DNA of 64,000 bases from Cymbomonas tetramitiformis (taxonomy: Eukaryota; Chlorophyta; Pyramimonadophyceae; Pyramimonadales; Pyramimonadaceae), in contig LGRX02034816.1 of NCBI GenBank assembly GCA_001247695.2, forward strand, positions 1-64,000. Reading direction: 5' to 3'. The notes beneath the pieces are model-generated. The model saw only the letters and a program-made list of their open reading frames with translations. It ran no database searches and had not been told where the DNA came from. Made by a program: the position numbers and the translations under genes. Below, one piece after another: positions 25,901 to 40,900 of the stretch (position 1 is the first letter of the stretch; the number at the start of each line of letters is the position of its first letter).

Positions 25901-28900
25901 CTCAGCACCGTGCACTGCGGCGTACCACCGAAGGCAAAGTGCATCAAGTGACAACAGGAATCGCCCAAGCTGCCCGCCTCTGCTGCAACAGGCTCCACTC
26001 CGAGTGCCACGGTCCACACCTCTCTGTTGAGATGAGGCTACCTGCGTCGTGGACAGCAGCCTGGTCGAAGGAACGTCCGCTGACCTGGAGCGGGCATCAG
26101 GATGCCCAGCCCACACTAGCTGGCCTGCGGGCTGCTGGCTGGGGACGGGTTTGGGGGGTGTGGAGGGGGAGGCGCGGGGCCTCACCTGTGCGATGCCGGA
26201 TGACGCTCTCCACGAGGGCGGCCACCTCGATGGGGTCTCCGAGCGAGGTGCCAGTGCCGTGGCATTCCACGAAGCTGAGGTCCGCGGGGAGTCGCCGCGC
26301 AGCGCTCAGGCAGGCGCGATGCAGCTGCGCCTGGGACTCCCCGTTGGGCGCGGTGAGGCTGGCGCTTGCTCCATCTTGCCGCACTTCCGCCGCCTGCACC
26401 GCCGCCAGCGCAAGCACCGCGCTGGCTCCCGGCGAGCTTGCACGCGCATCGCCTCTTGCCCCCTCGTGCATCAGCGTCTGCGCCCGCCCCCCAGCCCCCC
26501 AGAACCCGCACACCTTATTGATCCTCGCGCTGACACGGCACCCATAGAACTGGAGAATCAGCTCGTACTGTTGAGCTCTGAATAGGCTGTTAGTCGCAAC
26601 TGGGTCATCAGAATGTGCGACTCGACAAATCCCAACGCCGAAGGGCCTAATTTGGCTTCTCGCCCAATGGGGTTCACTGCTGGACCCCAAAACAATCTGA
26701 CCCTTCCCCTCAACTGTCATCCTGCAACGACCCCGCGCCATCCCCAAATCCCGCATGCGAAAGCGTCTCACCTCCGCACCACCCCCAAATCCCATACACA
26801 ACAGCTGTGACAAGATACCACCGACGCACGCACACCTCAAACCAAACGCAATGCAGTATGGACAGATGGATGTATGTACTGATCATTGCCAAGCATGTGA
26901 GACTGCGCAACTTCACGCGACTCTGCATGTTGTTTCCCGGGTATCGGAGTGAGCGAACCCTGCCAGCATGCCCCGAGGTCAACCAAGCTCAGGCTGTAAT
27001 GGCAGATGCCCAGGCTGACTCCTCAACCATCCCCAGGGGGACACAGACCTCTGTCTTCTGAAATGGCGGTGCGCCCCACGTGCATAGCCAGTCCGCACAC
27101 TGGGGTCAGCGCGGCTGGTCAAGTTCATGGGGTTGTTTCCTCTAGCATCAGACAGTGCTCGAGGCCGCAATGGCCCTGCCGCTCAAGCTTTTGACAAAAT
27201 GCACCCACCTAAGGGTGGAGTGCGCACCGCCCGACCCAAGCTCGGGCTCTAGTAATCGACACCCAAGCTGACTCCTCAACGATCTACAGGGGAAACAGAC
27301 CCTAGCACAATCCTAGATCGTGCAATGGATACACTGAACGGCATGAGATCGGCCAACAAAAGCCAGCCCACCATCATCCCAGTGGATGTGAAAAGCAAAA
27401 CAAGAGCAGGGCGGGGCCGTGACAAGATACCACAAACGCATACATATTCCCAACCCAAATGCAAAGCAGCATGGAAAGATGATACGATGTGACCGATCGT
27501 CGCCAAACAATTGTTGGTCTCTGGGTTACGGAGTAAGCGGACCCTGCTGGCATGCCCCCCAGTGGCTCCCGGTCGATGGATGGGACCTGTTGGTACATGT
27601 TTATGTCATGAATGCAGTCACACCACACAGCATGGACACCCCATGTCAAAAAAAGCAAACATGCGGGCACCTAAGTGCTCCCCACAAAATTCGAGGAAAA
27701 CCACAGAAGGTGTACTTCACCACCTTTTGCCTCTCCTCGCAGCACGACAAACGAATCTACCGAGCTCTCCAAGAGGCAGTGCCCGCCAGAATGGCACCAC
27801 AGGGATAACCGCCTCCCAAAACCCACTTCCACCCGGCGGCCGTCCCCGTTCACAGCGATCCGCCAGTACTTCATATCAAGGTCAAAGAACACAAGTCCCC
27901 CGGCATGTGTAATAACCATGAGCACTGTACACGGAGAGGGAGCTAGCGTCAGACGAATCCAAGACACTCCCAAAAAGCGAGCCGTAGACGAATCCCCGAC
28001 GCCCTCAAAGAGGCAGTACCCGTCAGAAGGGTACCACAGGGACAGCCACAATCCCATCATCCAAATCATTCCAGTGGCCGTCCCCGTTAACAACGAGATG
28101 CCAGTACCCCATAAAGTGGGTGTCGATCAGCAGTCCCCCGGCAGGTGAAAAAGCCCCAAGGCACTGGACATGAATAGAGCCAGCCGCAGACGAATCCCCG
28201 ACGCCCTCAAAGAGGCAGTACCCGTCAGAAGGGTACCACAGGGACAGCCACATCCCATCATCCAAATCATTCCAGTGGCCGTCCCCGTTAACAACGAGAT
28301 GTCAGCACCCCATAACGTGGCTGTCAACCACCAGTCCCCCGGCAGGTGAAAAAGCCTCAAGGCACTGGACATAAATAGAGCCAGCCGCAGACGAATCCCC
28401 GACGCCCTCAAAGAGGCAGTACCCGTCAGAAGGGTACCACAGGGACAGCCACATCCCATCATCCAAAGCACCCAAGTGGCCGTCCCCGTTAACAGCGAGA
28501 TGCCACAACCCCGTGCAATGGATACACTTACACATCCGAGTTAAAACTTGGATTTCTTCCACGCTCTAAGCCAAACCATGCACTGCCCACCACAGATGGA
28601 TAAATTCGTGGAATGTTCAATATTGCATCTGTTAGTACTTGAAGCCACAATGAAGATGTGGACCAAGCATTTGATGAGTTGCGTGAGCGATGGGTACGGA
28701 AAGTTCAAGGCGAGCCGAGGTCTCCGCGACAGCAGCCTAGCCAAATGGGATTACTAGTGGGGGGGCGTCGGCTGAACAATCGATGAATGGGTGGAACCTG
28801 TTGGTTGATGAATGCAAACCAATGGACGGACAATGGAAGATGCACAGGATCAACCCTAACACCCACACACAAAGCAGACACGCACCTCCAGGATTGCAGC

Positions 28901-31900
28901 CGCAGCTCCTTCGCCACGCACATAGCCATTTGCCTTGGCATCGAAGGTCTTGCACCTGCCGTCCGGGGAGAGCATCCCAGCATGCGCGCTGGCAGCCGTC
29001 AGAAAGGGCGCCAGGGTCAGGTTCACCCCGCACGCCAACGCTGACGGAGCAGCCTCTCCACGCTGTAGCGCCCTGTACGCGCCCTGCAACGCGACCAATG
29101 AGGACGAGCATGCCGTGTCCACAGCCAGGCTTGGGCCAGTCAGCCCAAAGGTGAACGAGAGGCGCCCGCACGCCACGCTGAGGTGGCACGCGGTTGCTGC
29201 ATAGATGCTGGCCATGACACCGGCGTGCTGAAACTCCACCGCGCCGTATTCGCTGTGCATGATGCCCACAAACACCCCCGCGCAGCTCCCCGCCAGCGCC
29301 TCTGGCAACTGCCCCCCAGCATGAAGCCCGGCCAGGGCAACCTCGAGGAGGATGCGTTGCTGGGGGTCCATGCGGGTGGCCTCAGCTGCACTGAGGCCAA
29401 AGCGGGTGTTGTCAAAGAGGTCGGCGTCCAATAGGAATGCGCCATGTTGCATCGCCATCTTCACCGACGCCGTGAGGTGCCGCACCCCGGGGTCGTCAGC
29501 GTCCCACCGCTCAAGGGGCACACCCCCCACGCAGTCCTGCTCTGACTCCATCCCGCGCCACAAGCACGCGAGGGTATCCCAGTCTGGCGGCAGGCGCGGC
29601 GCAGCGCCCGATATCACCACCTGCAACATGGCCAGTCGTCCGTCAGAGTCAGAGAGAGAGCGAATCCTCCGAGCAAAGTCAAAGGGAATTGAAGCGGAAA
29701 GCGGACAAGCCCAGCACCCAAAATGTGCGCGGCGTGTCCAAAACATCATCAGCGTGGAAATGGGACGGCTAAGGTGCACCGAAGGCCGCTGCCGGAACAT
29801 ACAATCGCATCACGGTGGGCATCGAAGACAACCATCAGCAAGCCATATCGCGCGCGACAGCGGTAGGCGAGAGGGTATGCACCGAGGGCATGGTCTCGTG
29901 AACTGGCGCGGTCGAGGCTTGGCCAGGGGAGGTGTGCGGCGCCTCTGGCAGCTCGAGGGCAGGGACGAGCAGGTCCGTGACATGCGCAGTGACGGCCGCT
30001 GGTGTCGGAAAGTTAAATGCCAGCGTCACAGGCAGCTCCAACCCTAGCCTCTGTCGCAGCTGACCCGCGAACTCCGTCGCTGCCAGTGAGTCCAGGCCAC
30101 TGTCCATGAACCGGCTGTCTGCCGCCACGTCGTCTCCGAGGAACCCCCGCGCGACGTGCATCACAAGGGCGGCCACCGCCTGTGAAATGCTCGCCCGGTC
30201 TTCCGCGCCTAGCTTGAGGGCCTCCCGAGCATGGCGCACCTCCTGCCCCCGAGACCCGCCTGGGGCGGCCTGCCTCGCCCGGTCAGTATGCCCCTCATCC
30301 ATGTGAAACTCCTGCCACATAGGCGCCTGTGGATCGGGCACAGCCTGCAGCAGCCTGTCAGGGCTGCTCGGCAGCAAGGTAAAGGAGGCTGGGAGGGCAG
30401 CGCGAGCCATTCCAGCAAGCAACACCGACTTCATGACTCGCCGGAAGTCCGCCAGGGTCAGCTCCCCGTGCCGCACCCAGCCCTCCGCGTGCACCGCGCT
30501 CGCCCCCATCCCCACCTCCGCCACTGCCGGCAGCTGCACTGCACACCCCCACAGCCCAAGCCGTCGGCGGCGGGCGACTAGGGCATCCGCGGAAGCGTTT
30601 GCCGCCGCATAGCTGCTCTGCCCCCGGTTGCCCACCGCAGCGACCAGCGAGGATAGGACGATCAGAAAGCAAGCATTGTCATCGCCGCGAGAGGTCGCGT
30701 CATGCAGATGCCAGCAGCCTTCCGCCTTCCCTGAGAACGCCGTCTCGAATGCCGCTCGATTCTGATTTGCCAGGAAGGCGTCCGCAGTGACCCCTGCGGC
30801 GTGCACCACGCCGCCGACGCCGCCCGTTGCGAGCGAACGCGCCTCTCGCAGCAGCTCCGCCACCTGTCCCGCGTCGCCAACGTTACACCGCCGTGGGTGT
30901 ACTGCCGCCCCCTGCGCCTGCAGTGCCTCCATTGCAAACCGCGCGTCCGCCCCTCCGTCGTCTCCACGCCGGGAGGCGAGCACAATGCATCGAGCACCCA
31001 GCTCAACGAGCACCGCCGCACACTCCAGCCCAAGCCCCCCGAGCCCGCCCGTCACCAGGTACGCGGCGTCCGCCTGCAGCCGCTTCGCGACTGGCTCCGG
31101 CAGAGCCGCGCCTTTCACCATGCGGCGGGCTAAGCGGCCCTCGCGGCGGAGGAGCGCCACCTCCACCTCCCGGCTGCTGGGCCGTGTCCCCAGAGCGGCC
31201 TCCACCTCTTGCAGCAGGCCGATGGCGGCCACCTCCAGAGTCTCTGAGTCAAGATGATAGCCAATGGGCAGCTCCACACACATGATGTGCATCCCTGCCG
31301 GAAGCTCCAGGCGAGCACACCGCAGCATGGCCGCCACCGCGCTCGGCCGGGGGGGATCCCCCGAGAGGGGTTCGTCGCTGGCCCTTGCCACGCCCTCCTC
31401 ACCCTCCATCACCACCACCACCACGGAGGGGGGACGTGCGCTTGCAGCTCCAGCCTGCAGCAGCTCCAGCAGCCTCAGCGCGCCCTCCATCTCCGTGTCG
31501 GCCTCCGGCGTCGGCATCACTGCAAGCACCACCTGGAATGGCTCCGCCAGCAGCTGCCCGATATCCTCCGCAGAGTCCCACAGAAAGGGCAGGCAGCCGG
31601 TGGGCAGGTAATCCATCAGCCCGAAGGCTTCTGCGCCGCACAACACCAGCCAGCCCTCGCTTGGGACCGATCCATGCTCTGCTGTCCCTGCCGCCCAGGG
31701 GAGCGGCGCAGGGAGCCACTGCGCCATGTAGGGCACCTTCGCCTCAAGAGCTGCCAGATCCTGGCCACCGTGGCCGGCTTCGGAAGGCTGCCCTGCCATT
31801 GCAGCGAGCTGCTCCGCGGCGACGGCCCGCAGGCGAATCCCGGAGAGATGCAGCAAGGTGCGGCCAGAGGAGGCGTCTCCGACGACGCACTCCACCACCA

Positions 31901-34900
31901 TCTCCTGTGCTGTGCGGGGCGCCAGCAGGCGCATGCGCGCCCACAGCTGCGACGCCCCGGAGGCCCGCGCGCCCTCCGGCAGGTGCACGCGCTCCATCAT
32001 GAACGGCAGGTAGCTCACCACGGCTCCCGCCTCCTCGGAGGCCTCTTGGGCGCACTCCTCAGCAGCCTGGGTCGCCAGCACGAGCGCCAAGTGCAGCGCC
32101 CCGTCCGCCACGGTCGGGTGCAGGACGTGCCCTGCATGCCCCTCGCTGTCCTCGGGGGAGGTCTCCAGGCGCCCGAGTGCCTCCCCGGGGCCCAGGTACA
32201 CCTCTTGCAGCGTGCGGAACCGCGGGCCATACTCCAGCCCCGCACGGGACGCCGCGGCGTAGAGGCTGCCCACTGAGTGACTCACGGTGCAGCGCTGGCG
32301 GGCCGCCTGAGTAGTGCCCCTCTCCCGCTCCCCCCATCACATTTTGCATCAGCCGCGAAACTAAAAATCTAAAGCGACTATCCCCGCCGCAGATGGCCAG
32401 CATGGCGGATGTGGGGTAATTGCCGCGATGATCAACACCCACATGCGACAGTTCGGGCATCAAATGTGACACATGCGACAGTTCGGGCATCAAATGTGAC
32501 ACATGCGACAGTTCGGCCATCAAATGCGACACACGTGACAGCGATTACCCCACCACATGCGACGCCTGGAACCTTGTGTTTCCACCCCCGCGTGGCCTCA
32601 CCGCAAAAGTCGACCCAGGAGGGATACCTCACGAGTCGAGAGTATGCAGGGACATGCAGCGTTCTTGCGCCGCAGTGTGGGCCAGCACACCTCAAGCCCA
32701 AAGGGAGGGAAGACCTCCTGCTCCTCCGCGACCACTTCGCCCTGCATGTGCACCAGATGCTCCCTCGCCATGCCGCCATGCGCCGCGCTGCTTGCCACGT
32801 GGAACGCTCCGCTCCCGGACTCCGGCAGCTGGACGCGCATCTCGGGGGCGGCGCCCGCATCCAGCGGCAGGGAGAGCGGCCTCACCAGGGCCACGTCCTG
32901 CAGAGTGACGCCCGCCGCCATGCCCCCCACCCTTGCGGCGGCGCTGCACAGCACCACGTCCAGCAACCCCATCCCAGGCACCAGTGCTGCGCCATGGACT
33001 TGGTGCTGCTGCACGAGTTGCGCCACACGCGGCGGCACCGCTGCTGTGTAACTTAGCATCCCGTCCGCTGCCTGTCAAACCCAGGTATCTCCCATCCCGA
33101 CCCACATCAGCCAATCTCTGGGCATGTGCAGTTGCAGCTTATGTAGGTGCGCGGGTGTGTGCATGCTTACCATTGCCTATTTCTTAGACAACGAATACCC
33201 AAGATGCCAGGCTGCGACAGATAATTACACGTCTGCAAGAGAGAGAGAGAGAGAGACGATGCGCCCAAACCGCGATTTGAAGCTTGGAGTACACACTTCA
33301 GGATACTCATTGCGATTCTCCCCAAACCCTAAAAATCCCTACAACCCTAAAAACCCTAAAACCTGTCGGAAGGCCACTGCGCTCTATGCAGGCTCTTGGG
33401 CAGATCGCACCAGGAGGGGCGGCGGATCTGGCAGCAGCACACGCGCAAGCTGCACCTGCTGAATTCACCGGAGGAGAGCTGAGCGGGAGAAGCAGGAGCG
33501 CACCTTAGGCGGGCCCTGGGACAGAATGAAGCTGGCAGTGAAGCTTGGCAACGGGTGGAAGTGCTGGAGTCCGAGCATCTCCGCAGACCTCCTCGGGCTG
33601 CGGCCGATACCGCGGGCCTCAGCGGCGCCGCCTTCCACCAGGGCCACGCTGATAGTGCCACTGAAGCCGAAGGAGCTAACAGTTGCCACCTTCACCTCCT
33701 CTGCTGCGCCAGCGAGGGGGGTTGTTACGCTGGGGAAGAGAGGTTGCTGGACGCCTTCTAGAGCCTGCACCACTGCCGGGTTCAGCGCCGCGAGATGTAA
33801 GTTGCGGGGAAGGGCAGCTTGCAGCAGTGCTCCCGTGACTTTCAGCACTCCCACCACCCCAGCCGCCGCCTCTGTGTGTCCGAGGTTGGTCTTGACAGCA
33901 CCCAGCGGCAGCGGGGAGTCGAGGGAGCCGCGCCCCTCGATGACTGCGGCGCGCAATGCAGACACCTCCACTGGGTCGCCAAGCGCGGTGCCGGTGCCGT
34001 GAGCCTCCACAAGAACGAGCTGCGAGGGAGAGGTTCCCCCGGTGACCTGGAGGGCGGTACATAGGAGACTCTCCTGACACAAACCCTCTCCCCGCGAAGA
34101 TTATATGAGGCAGCCCATCTGCAGCAGCGAATGAGCGCTCTCCATCCAACCAGGCATGCTAGCCCCCATCAGCCCACATGGCAAAGTATGATAATAACCG
34201 GACAACGTTGAACACGGCCTCTGCAGAGTCGGCACAGTTATGACCCTCGGATTGTGCTGACTCTGCGGAGATCATGCTCAATATTGCCCGGTTGCGTCAT
34301 ACTTCACGGTCCCGCACAGCGCCTCCGCGTCAGCGCAATGTGCGTGACAGCTGGTGGCTGCCAGCGAGGATTGTTGTGGTGTTCACGTGACGAGTCAAGG
34401 ACAGAGCGGTGTGGGGTCCGGCACACACTGCGGCTCCCGGGGATGCCCTAGGTGTGCAGGTAGTAGCACCTGTGCGCGGCCGTTAGGGGCGGTGAGGCTA
34501 GCGCTGGCTCCGTCCTGCCGAACCACCACCCCGCGCAGCACTCCGAGGGCCGCCTCCGCTTTGCCCGCCCCCTCGGTGCCCTCGAGGCTGCCGCCCGCCA
34601 GCACGAGGGCCCCGCAACCCTCTCCGCGCACATATCCGTTGGCTGCCATGTCAAAGGTCTTGCAGCGACCATCAGGAGAGAGCATGCCGGCAGTGCCGAA
34701 CGCCGCTGTCACGAAGGGGGCCAGCATCAGATTCACACCGGCCACCACAGCCCGCCCCTCGCCACAGGCCCCCTCCGCAAGCCCTGATCGTGCGGCGTGG
34801 AGTGCCACCAGCGAGGAGGAGCAGGCCGTGTCGATCGAGAGCGCAGCGCCCTGCAGGCCGAAGGTGAAGGCGAGCCTCCCGGAGGCAACGGACAGCATCC

Positions 34901-37900
34901 CCCCGGTGGCGGCGTACACGCTGAGGGGACCCGCAGAGCGCCCCCCCGTGTGCTGCGTGGCACCAAACTCGGTGTGGCAGATGCCCACGTACACGGAGGT
35001 GATGTCGCCGCTGACGTGGGCCCCGGGATCCCCTGCGTGCGCCAGCGCCTCCTCGGCAACCTGCAGCAGGACGCGCTGCTGAGGATCCACGTGGCGAACC
35101 TCCGCGGGCGCCAGGCCGAAAGCGGCGTGGTTGAACAGCTCAAGACCAGATATAAAAGCGCCGTGCGGCATCGCCGCCGCCGCCCCCGTGCCGAGGCCCT
35201 CCACTGGCGGGAAGTCGGCATCCCATCTGCACTCCCCACATCCATCCCCGTCCGAGCCAGCTGGCATCAGCGCGGTGCAGAAATGAGGCCCCGCATGGCT
35301 GAGGCTGTGCATGCACGGCCCCTCTATCCAGTGCAATGCACCTCACAAGGCATGCGGCCGAGTACGCTGGTTTTTGCACTGTCACAGCCCTAAATCTGGA
35401 ACCCTGGCTTCTGCACTGTCAAAACCCTAAGTCTGGAACCCTGGCTTCTGCACTGTCAAAACCCTAAATCTCGAACCCTGGCATCTGCATTGTCAAAACC
35501 CTAAGTCTGGAACCCTAAATCTGGAACCCTGGCTTTTGCATTGTCAAAACCCTATGTCTGGAACCCTGGCTTCTGAACTGTCAGAGCCCTAAGTTTAGAA
35601 ACCTGGCTTCTGCATTGCCAGAACCCTAAGTCTGGAACCCTGGCTTCTGCACTGTCAGAACCCTAAGTCTGGAACCCTGGCTTTTGCACTGTCAAAACCC
35701 TAAGTCTGGAACCCTGGCTTCTGCACTGCCACAGCCCTAAGTCTGGAACCCTGGCTTCTGCACTGCCAGAGCCCTAAGTCTGGAACCCTGGATTCTGCAC
35801 TGCCAGAGCCCTATGTCTGGAACCCTGGCTTCTGCACTGTCAGAGCCCTAAGTCTGGAACCCTGGCTTCTGCACTGCCACAGCCCTAAGGCTGGAACCCT
35901 GGCTTCTGCACTGCCAGAGCCCTAAGTCTGGAACCCTGGATTCTGCACTGTCAGAGCCCTAAGTCTGGAACCCTGGCTTCTGCACTGTCAGAGCCCTAAG
36001 TCTGGAACCCTGGCTTCTGCACTGCCACAGCCCTAAGGCTGGAACCCTGGCTTCTGCACTGCCAGAGCCCTAAGTCTGGAACCCTGGATTCTGCACTGCC
36101 AGAGCCCTAAGTCTGGAACCCTGGCTTCTGCACTGCCAGAGCCCTATGTCTGGAACCCTGGATTCTGCACTGTCACAACCCTAAGTCTGGAACCCTGGCT
36201 TCTGCACTGTCAAAACCCTAAGTCTGGAACCCTGGCTTCTGCACTGTCAAAACCTAAGCCTGGAACCCTGGCAGGCACTGCCAGAACCCTGTGTCTGGAA
36301 CCCGGATTTCTGCACTGTCAGAGCCCTAAGCTTGGAACCGAGGCTTCTGCACTGCCAAAACCCTAGGTCTAAATCCGTGGCTTCTGCACAGTCATAACCC
36401 TAGGTAAAAACCGTGGCTTCTGCACTGTCAGAACCCTAAGCTTGGAACCGAGGCTTCTGCACTGCCAAAACCCTAGGTCTAAATCCGTGGCTTCTGCACA
36501 GTCATAACCCTAGGTAAAACACCGTGGCTTCTGCACTGTCAGAACCCTAAGTCTGGAATCTTGGCTTCTGCACTGCCAGAGCCCTAAGTCTGGAATCCTG
36601 GCTTCTGTACCGTCAAAACCCTAAGTCTGAACCCTGGCTTCTTCACTATCAGAATCCTAAGTCTGAAACCCTGGCAACTGCGTTTTTGAGAACCCTAAGT
36701 ATGGACCGCGTGGCAGATTTGCGCCCCCCACCGCTTCCATCCTACCCCCTCAGGTTAGGGCAACCAATACCGAGAACTTGCATTTCTCGTTCTCTCTCGC
36801 TCACACCCTCCGCTTATCCAAGAAACCGGATCTCGACGAGGCGTGACACCCACCCCCCTGCGTACCAATGCAGGATCTAATGTACCAGCAACTGGATCCA
36901 GGCATTGAGAAGGTGCTCACGGGCGATCAGGGGAGCGGGTCTCGGGCGCGGGCGCGCATTGGATAGGTGCTCGCGGGAGCGGGTCTCGGGCGCGGGCGCG
37001 CGTTGGATAGGTGCTCGCGGGAGCGGGTCTCGGGCGCGGGCGCGCGTTGGATAGGTGCTCGCAGGAGCAGGTCTCGGGCGCGGGCGCGCGTTGGATAGGT
37101 GCTCGCGGGAGCGGGTCTCGGGTGGAGCTGCAGGAATCCCACCTGGCGTAAGGCACCTTGGACACCGCATCCATGCCCGCGTACAAACCCTCCATGAAGT
37201 CCTCGGGGGTGTGCCACGTGGCAGGCAGCCGGCATGCCGTCCCTCTCAGCTCAACCGAGAGATCCTCCACCGCAGCACCCTGCTGCAGCTCGTGTGAGGA
37301 GGGCAGCACCTGCAGGGGGCTGCTGGCCGGGATGTGGCCCAGCTCGCCGGCAAGGAAGCCGGCAATTGCGGCCACGCTCGGGTAGTTAAACACGAGCGTG
37401 ACGGGGGCCTGCACACCGAGCTGCCGGCGAAGCGCGTTCACGAGCTCCGTTGCCCCGAGCGAGTCCAGCCCGCTGTCCATCAGAGGAGCGTCCGCCCCCA
37501 GTGCGCCATCCCCGATGATTTCTGCCACAGTTGCCGCCACCACCTGCTGCACCTGCGCGCGCCATTGCAGCACCCATCCACCACCCTTCGGGGCCCACCA
37601 GAAGCGACTCGGCTCCCCCTGCAGCTACGCCCCGCCATGTCATGATCACATAGAAAACACGACCAGCGCCACGTGAACCACCGCCATGCAGCAGGCTGGC
37701 TGTGCTCATGGCAGCCTCCGATATCAGGCCCAAATTCCAAGAAATGGATCCGTCGGCGCTCCTGCGCTCACTCATCTGCCATGCTTCACGCGCGGGCCTC
37801 GGACCTGAGCCAGCGTGTCGGCTGCATTGTGCTCCTCCACCGCCGCCCCGGACAACTCTCCCGCAGCGCCCCCTCGTAGAGATGCCCTCGACGCCCCCCT

Positions 37901-40900
37901 CCAAGGCTCACCTTCCGCCTGCCGCAGCCGTATTCCCGGCTGCGATGCGCCCTCCCCGAGGGGCATGGCACCCGACTGAGGCGACATCACTGCACAGAAC
38001 GTTGGGAGTGGCGAGTCATGTGGGGGAGCGAAGGTGCGCTGCCACTGGTCCGTGGCAAAGGCGACAGTCACGGGGACAGACGGGTGGGAGGTGGCTGAGT
38101 GCAGCAGGGCGCGTTCGAGAACGCCTAGGCAGTGCTGCTTCGCGCTGTAGGCAGAAGGCGGGATCTTAGAGCTGGCTGCCGCCACCCCAACTCCGCCCAC
38201 GGGGCCCCACTGTATGGAGCTGCCCGGGAGGCCCCGCGCGCGCCTCCAGCCGGCCAGAGCATCAAGGAACGCACTGCCTCCAGCATGTGGCGCCTGCCCG
38301 GCATTGCCCATGGCGGCGCATGACGAGAAGAGCAGGAAGAAGCGCAGCGGGTCGCCGAGCGTTGCATGGTGCAGCGCCCACGCGCCTCCTACTTTTGGCC
38401 CGTACACATTCCGGAAGTTCGCTCCTGTCTGATTCTGCAGCACCCCATCCGCCAGGGCGCCCGCCGCGTGCACCACACCGGAGATGGACAACCCCTCGCG
38501 CCGCAGCTCCGCACACACCTCCTCCACCTGCCAGCCCAGGCGCTCCTCATCAGAGCGGCGCACGGCGCATCGGAACACGTGTCTTGAGCAGCGGCGTGCG
38601 CAGCATCACATCAGTAGCGTGCACATACACATCCTGCTCAGCTGGGTAGTCGCTCGGCTGACATCACGGTCCGATGGTCTCTCAAGTGGGCTGGTGACGC
38701 ACTCATCCACGAGTGGTGCCGCATTGTATCATGATTTTGAAGCCAGGGGCCTCACATTTCCAAGGGTGCGGATGCCTCATCCGCCCAACTCCACAGACAC
38801 GTACAGGACGCGAGCTGGTTGGGGAATGGTTGGTATAAGCACCGAGGAAGGGTCAGGCTCAAAGAGGAGTGCCACAACGATATCTCACTCGTGAAAAGCG
38901 TCGCCGGAGCGTCCAAGACCGAGGTGGCTACATCATCAAACACGAGCATTGTAACTAGGAACAACGCTCGCGTGCGATGAGAGAAAATCCACAGGATCAG
39001 GAGAGGATGGCCGCAGCATCACGAGAAGATGGCCGCAGCATCACGACAGAGGATTGTGGGAGACCGGCTGTGCTGCAATGAAAAGTGCGAGCACACTGTC
39101 AGAAGCCTGGTGGCGGACGGCGGCGCCAACCTGTTCGGGGGAGTCCACTGTGCACTGCGCCACCCGGACGTCCGCAACCGAGCCTTGCAGCCACTCCAGA
39201 TCTTCCTCCAGTCCCTGCCCTGAGTGCGCCACTTGTGTCCGCCTGCATCCAAGCACGCGCCACGCCCGTGTGGCCCAGCTCGCCTCTTCGCCGCGCCTCT
39301 GTGCACCATATCCTTCTCTCTCTCGCAGCAAGGGCCGCACCACCACGCCACACCATGCACTGGCACGGTCCGTCAGGAAGCGCTGCAATCGCAAGCACAC
39401 AAATGGCAGTGGAATGCCGGCAAACTTGCAGGATGCAGACGCCATGAGCATCCATGCAGGCAGTACGTTGCACACCGCCGCGGATGCAAGAGCATGCCCA
39501 TCGTGGCGTCCCACGTGCCATGCACAGATCTCACGAGTTGCACCCAGACAGGTTGCAGAGCGCCTCCACGGGCATTCACGGGAGGTCAGCCTCGCTGAGG
39601 CGAGCCGTCCTCTGAAACGTGCACATACGAGCAGCGAGGAAGGGGAGTTCCTGACTCCGGAGGTGGGGCTCCGCCTCCTACCTGGACAGGAGCACCACGT
39701 GGCGCGCCCCAGCTTCCACCAGGAGCCGCGCTGAGGACAGCCCGAGGCCCCCGAGCCCGCCCCCGATCACAAAAACCTCCCGCTCCGCAGCTTGCCACGC
39801 CTGCGCCGGCTCCGGCGAGGCCTCCGGCAGGACACTGCCCTCCTGGCGCTCCGCCACCACCAAGCACACCGCCCTGTCCCCTGCATCTCCCTCTGCAGCA
39901 ACCCCTCGGGCCTGCGCTGGGTACATCCGCGGGGCCGTCCACCTGGGGGCAAACCAACCGGACATCAGACGTTGCGGAGTGTGGCAAAGCCCTTAAAGAC
40001 GCTGCACACTTAGAGACGCGAGGCGCCTGAAGGTCCAACCACCACATCAAGCATATCACAGCCTTTTGAGATACTCGGCGTGTTGTGGGTGGACAAGCTC
40101 TACCAAGACCAGGCTTCAGGGCAAACAGGGAGCAGGGTGGTGGTTCCGAGCAGAGGCTTGGTGGCGGGGAGATGGCTCAGGCAGCTCGGTGGGTGGAGGT
40201 GGACTGGCTTCACTGGCATAGCTTCAGTACGAGGACAGAGCAGTCACAGAGGCGCTCAGGTGGCTCAGTGAGGCTTAGGGGGTACCATTCTCTACTATTG
40301 AGCTCCGGAAAATCCAGATACGTGTCCCGAAGTGTGCGCTGAATCCTTTGATCCCCGGCGTAGGTACATAGTGCAGCTAATGTTGTGTGGCAATGTGGTG
40401 GCGCAGGCTTTGGTTGCCAAAGCAATCAGCCCCAAGGAGCGGCCCACAAACACCTGGAACAGAGCATGGCGCGGACCACAAGGCCTATCTCCACCGCATA
40501 GAGCTGCAGACGGAGTTGGACGTATCCGGGGCAACGGTCGCCACTCCTGGGAGCATCGCCGGGAGCACACCTGCCCTGCTGCAGCCCAGAGGCCCACTCC
40601 TCTGCAGTGCCTCCCCCCCAGCACGCCCCAGTTGACCTGTATGCCGCCCGCCAATCACCCCGCAGCCCAAGCACCAGCTGCCCCAGCCTGCTCTCGCAAT
40701 ACCCAGCTCGTACCCCGACCAGCAGCGTGCCCCCTGGCTGTAGCAACTGCTGCGCACCCTCCAGCGCATGCGCCACGTCCGCCGCCCCATCGCAATCCCC
40801 CCTGCATGACATCATGACTACCACGTCCGCCTTCTCCCTGTCCAGCTGATACGTCAACGGGTCTGCCGGAGGGATGTATGGCATGTGGCGCGCCCCCCCC

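Noticed and set aside
25375..26547. Plus-strand frame of 390 codons across two KS3 exons and an intron
   Set aside because: It runs through exon, intron and exon alike and has low-complexity composition, while the minus strand encodes KS3 with correct splice sites.
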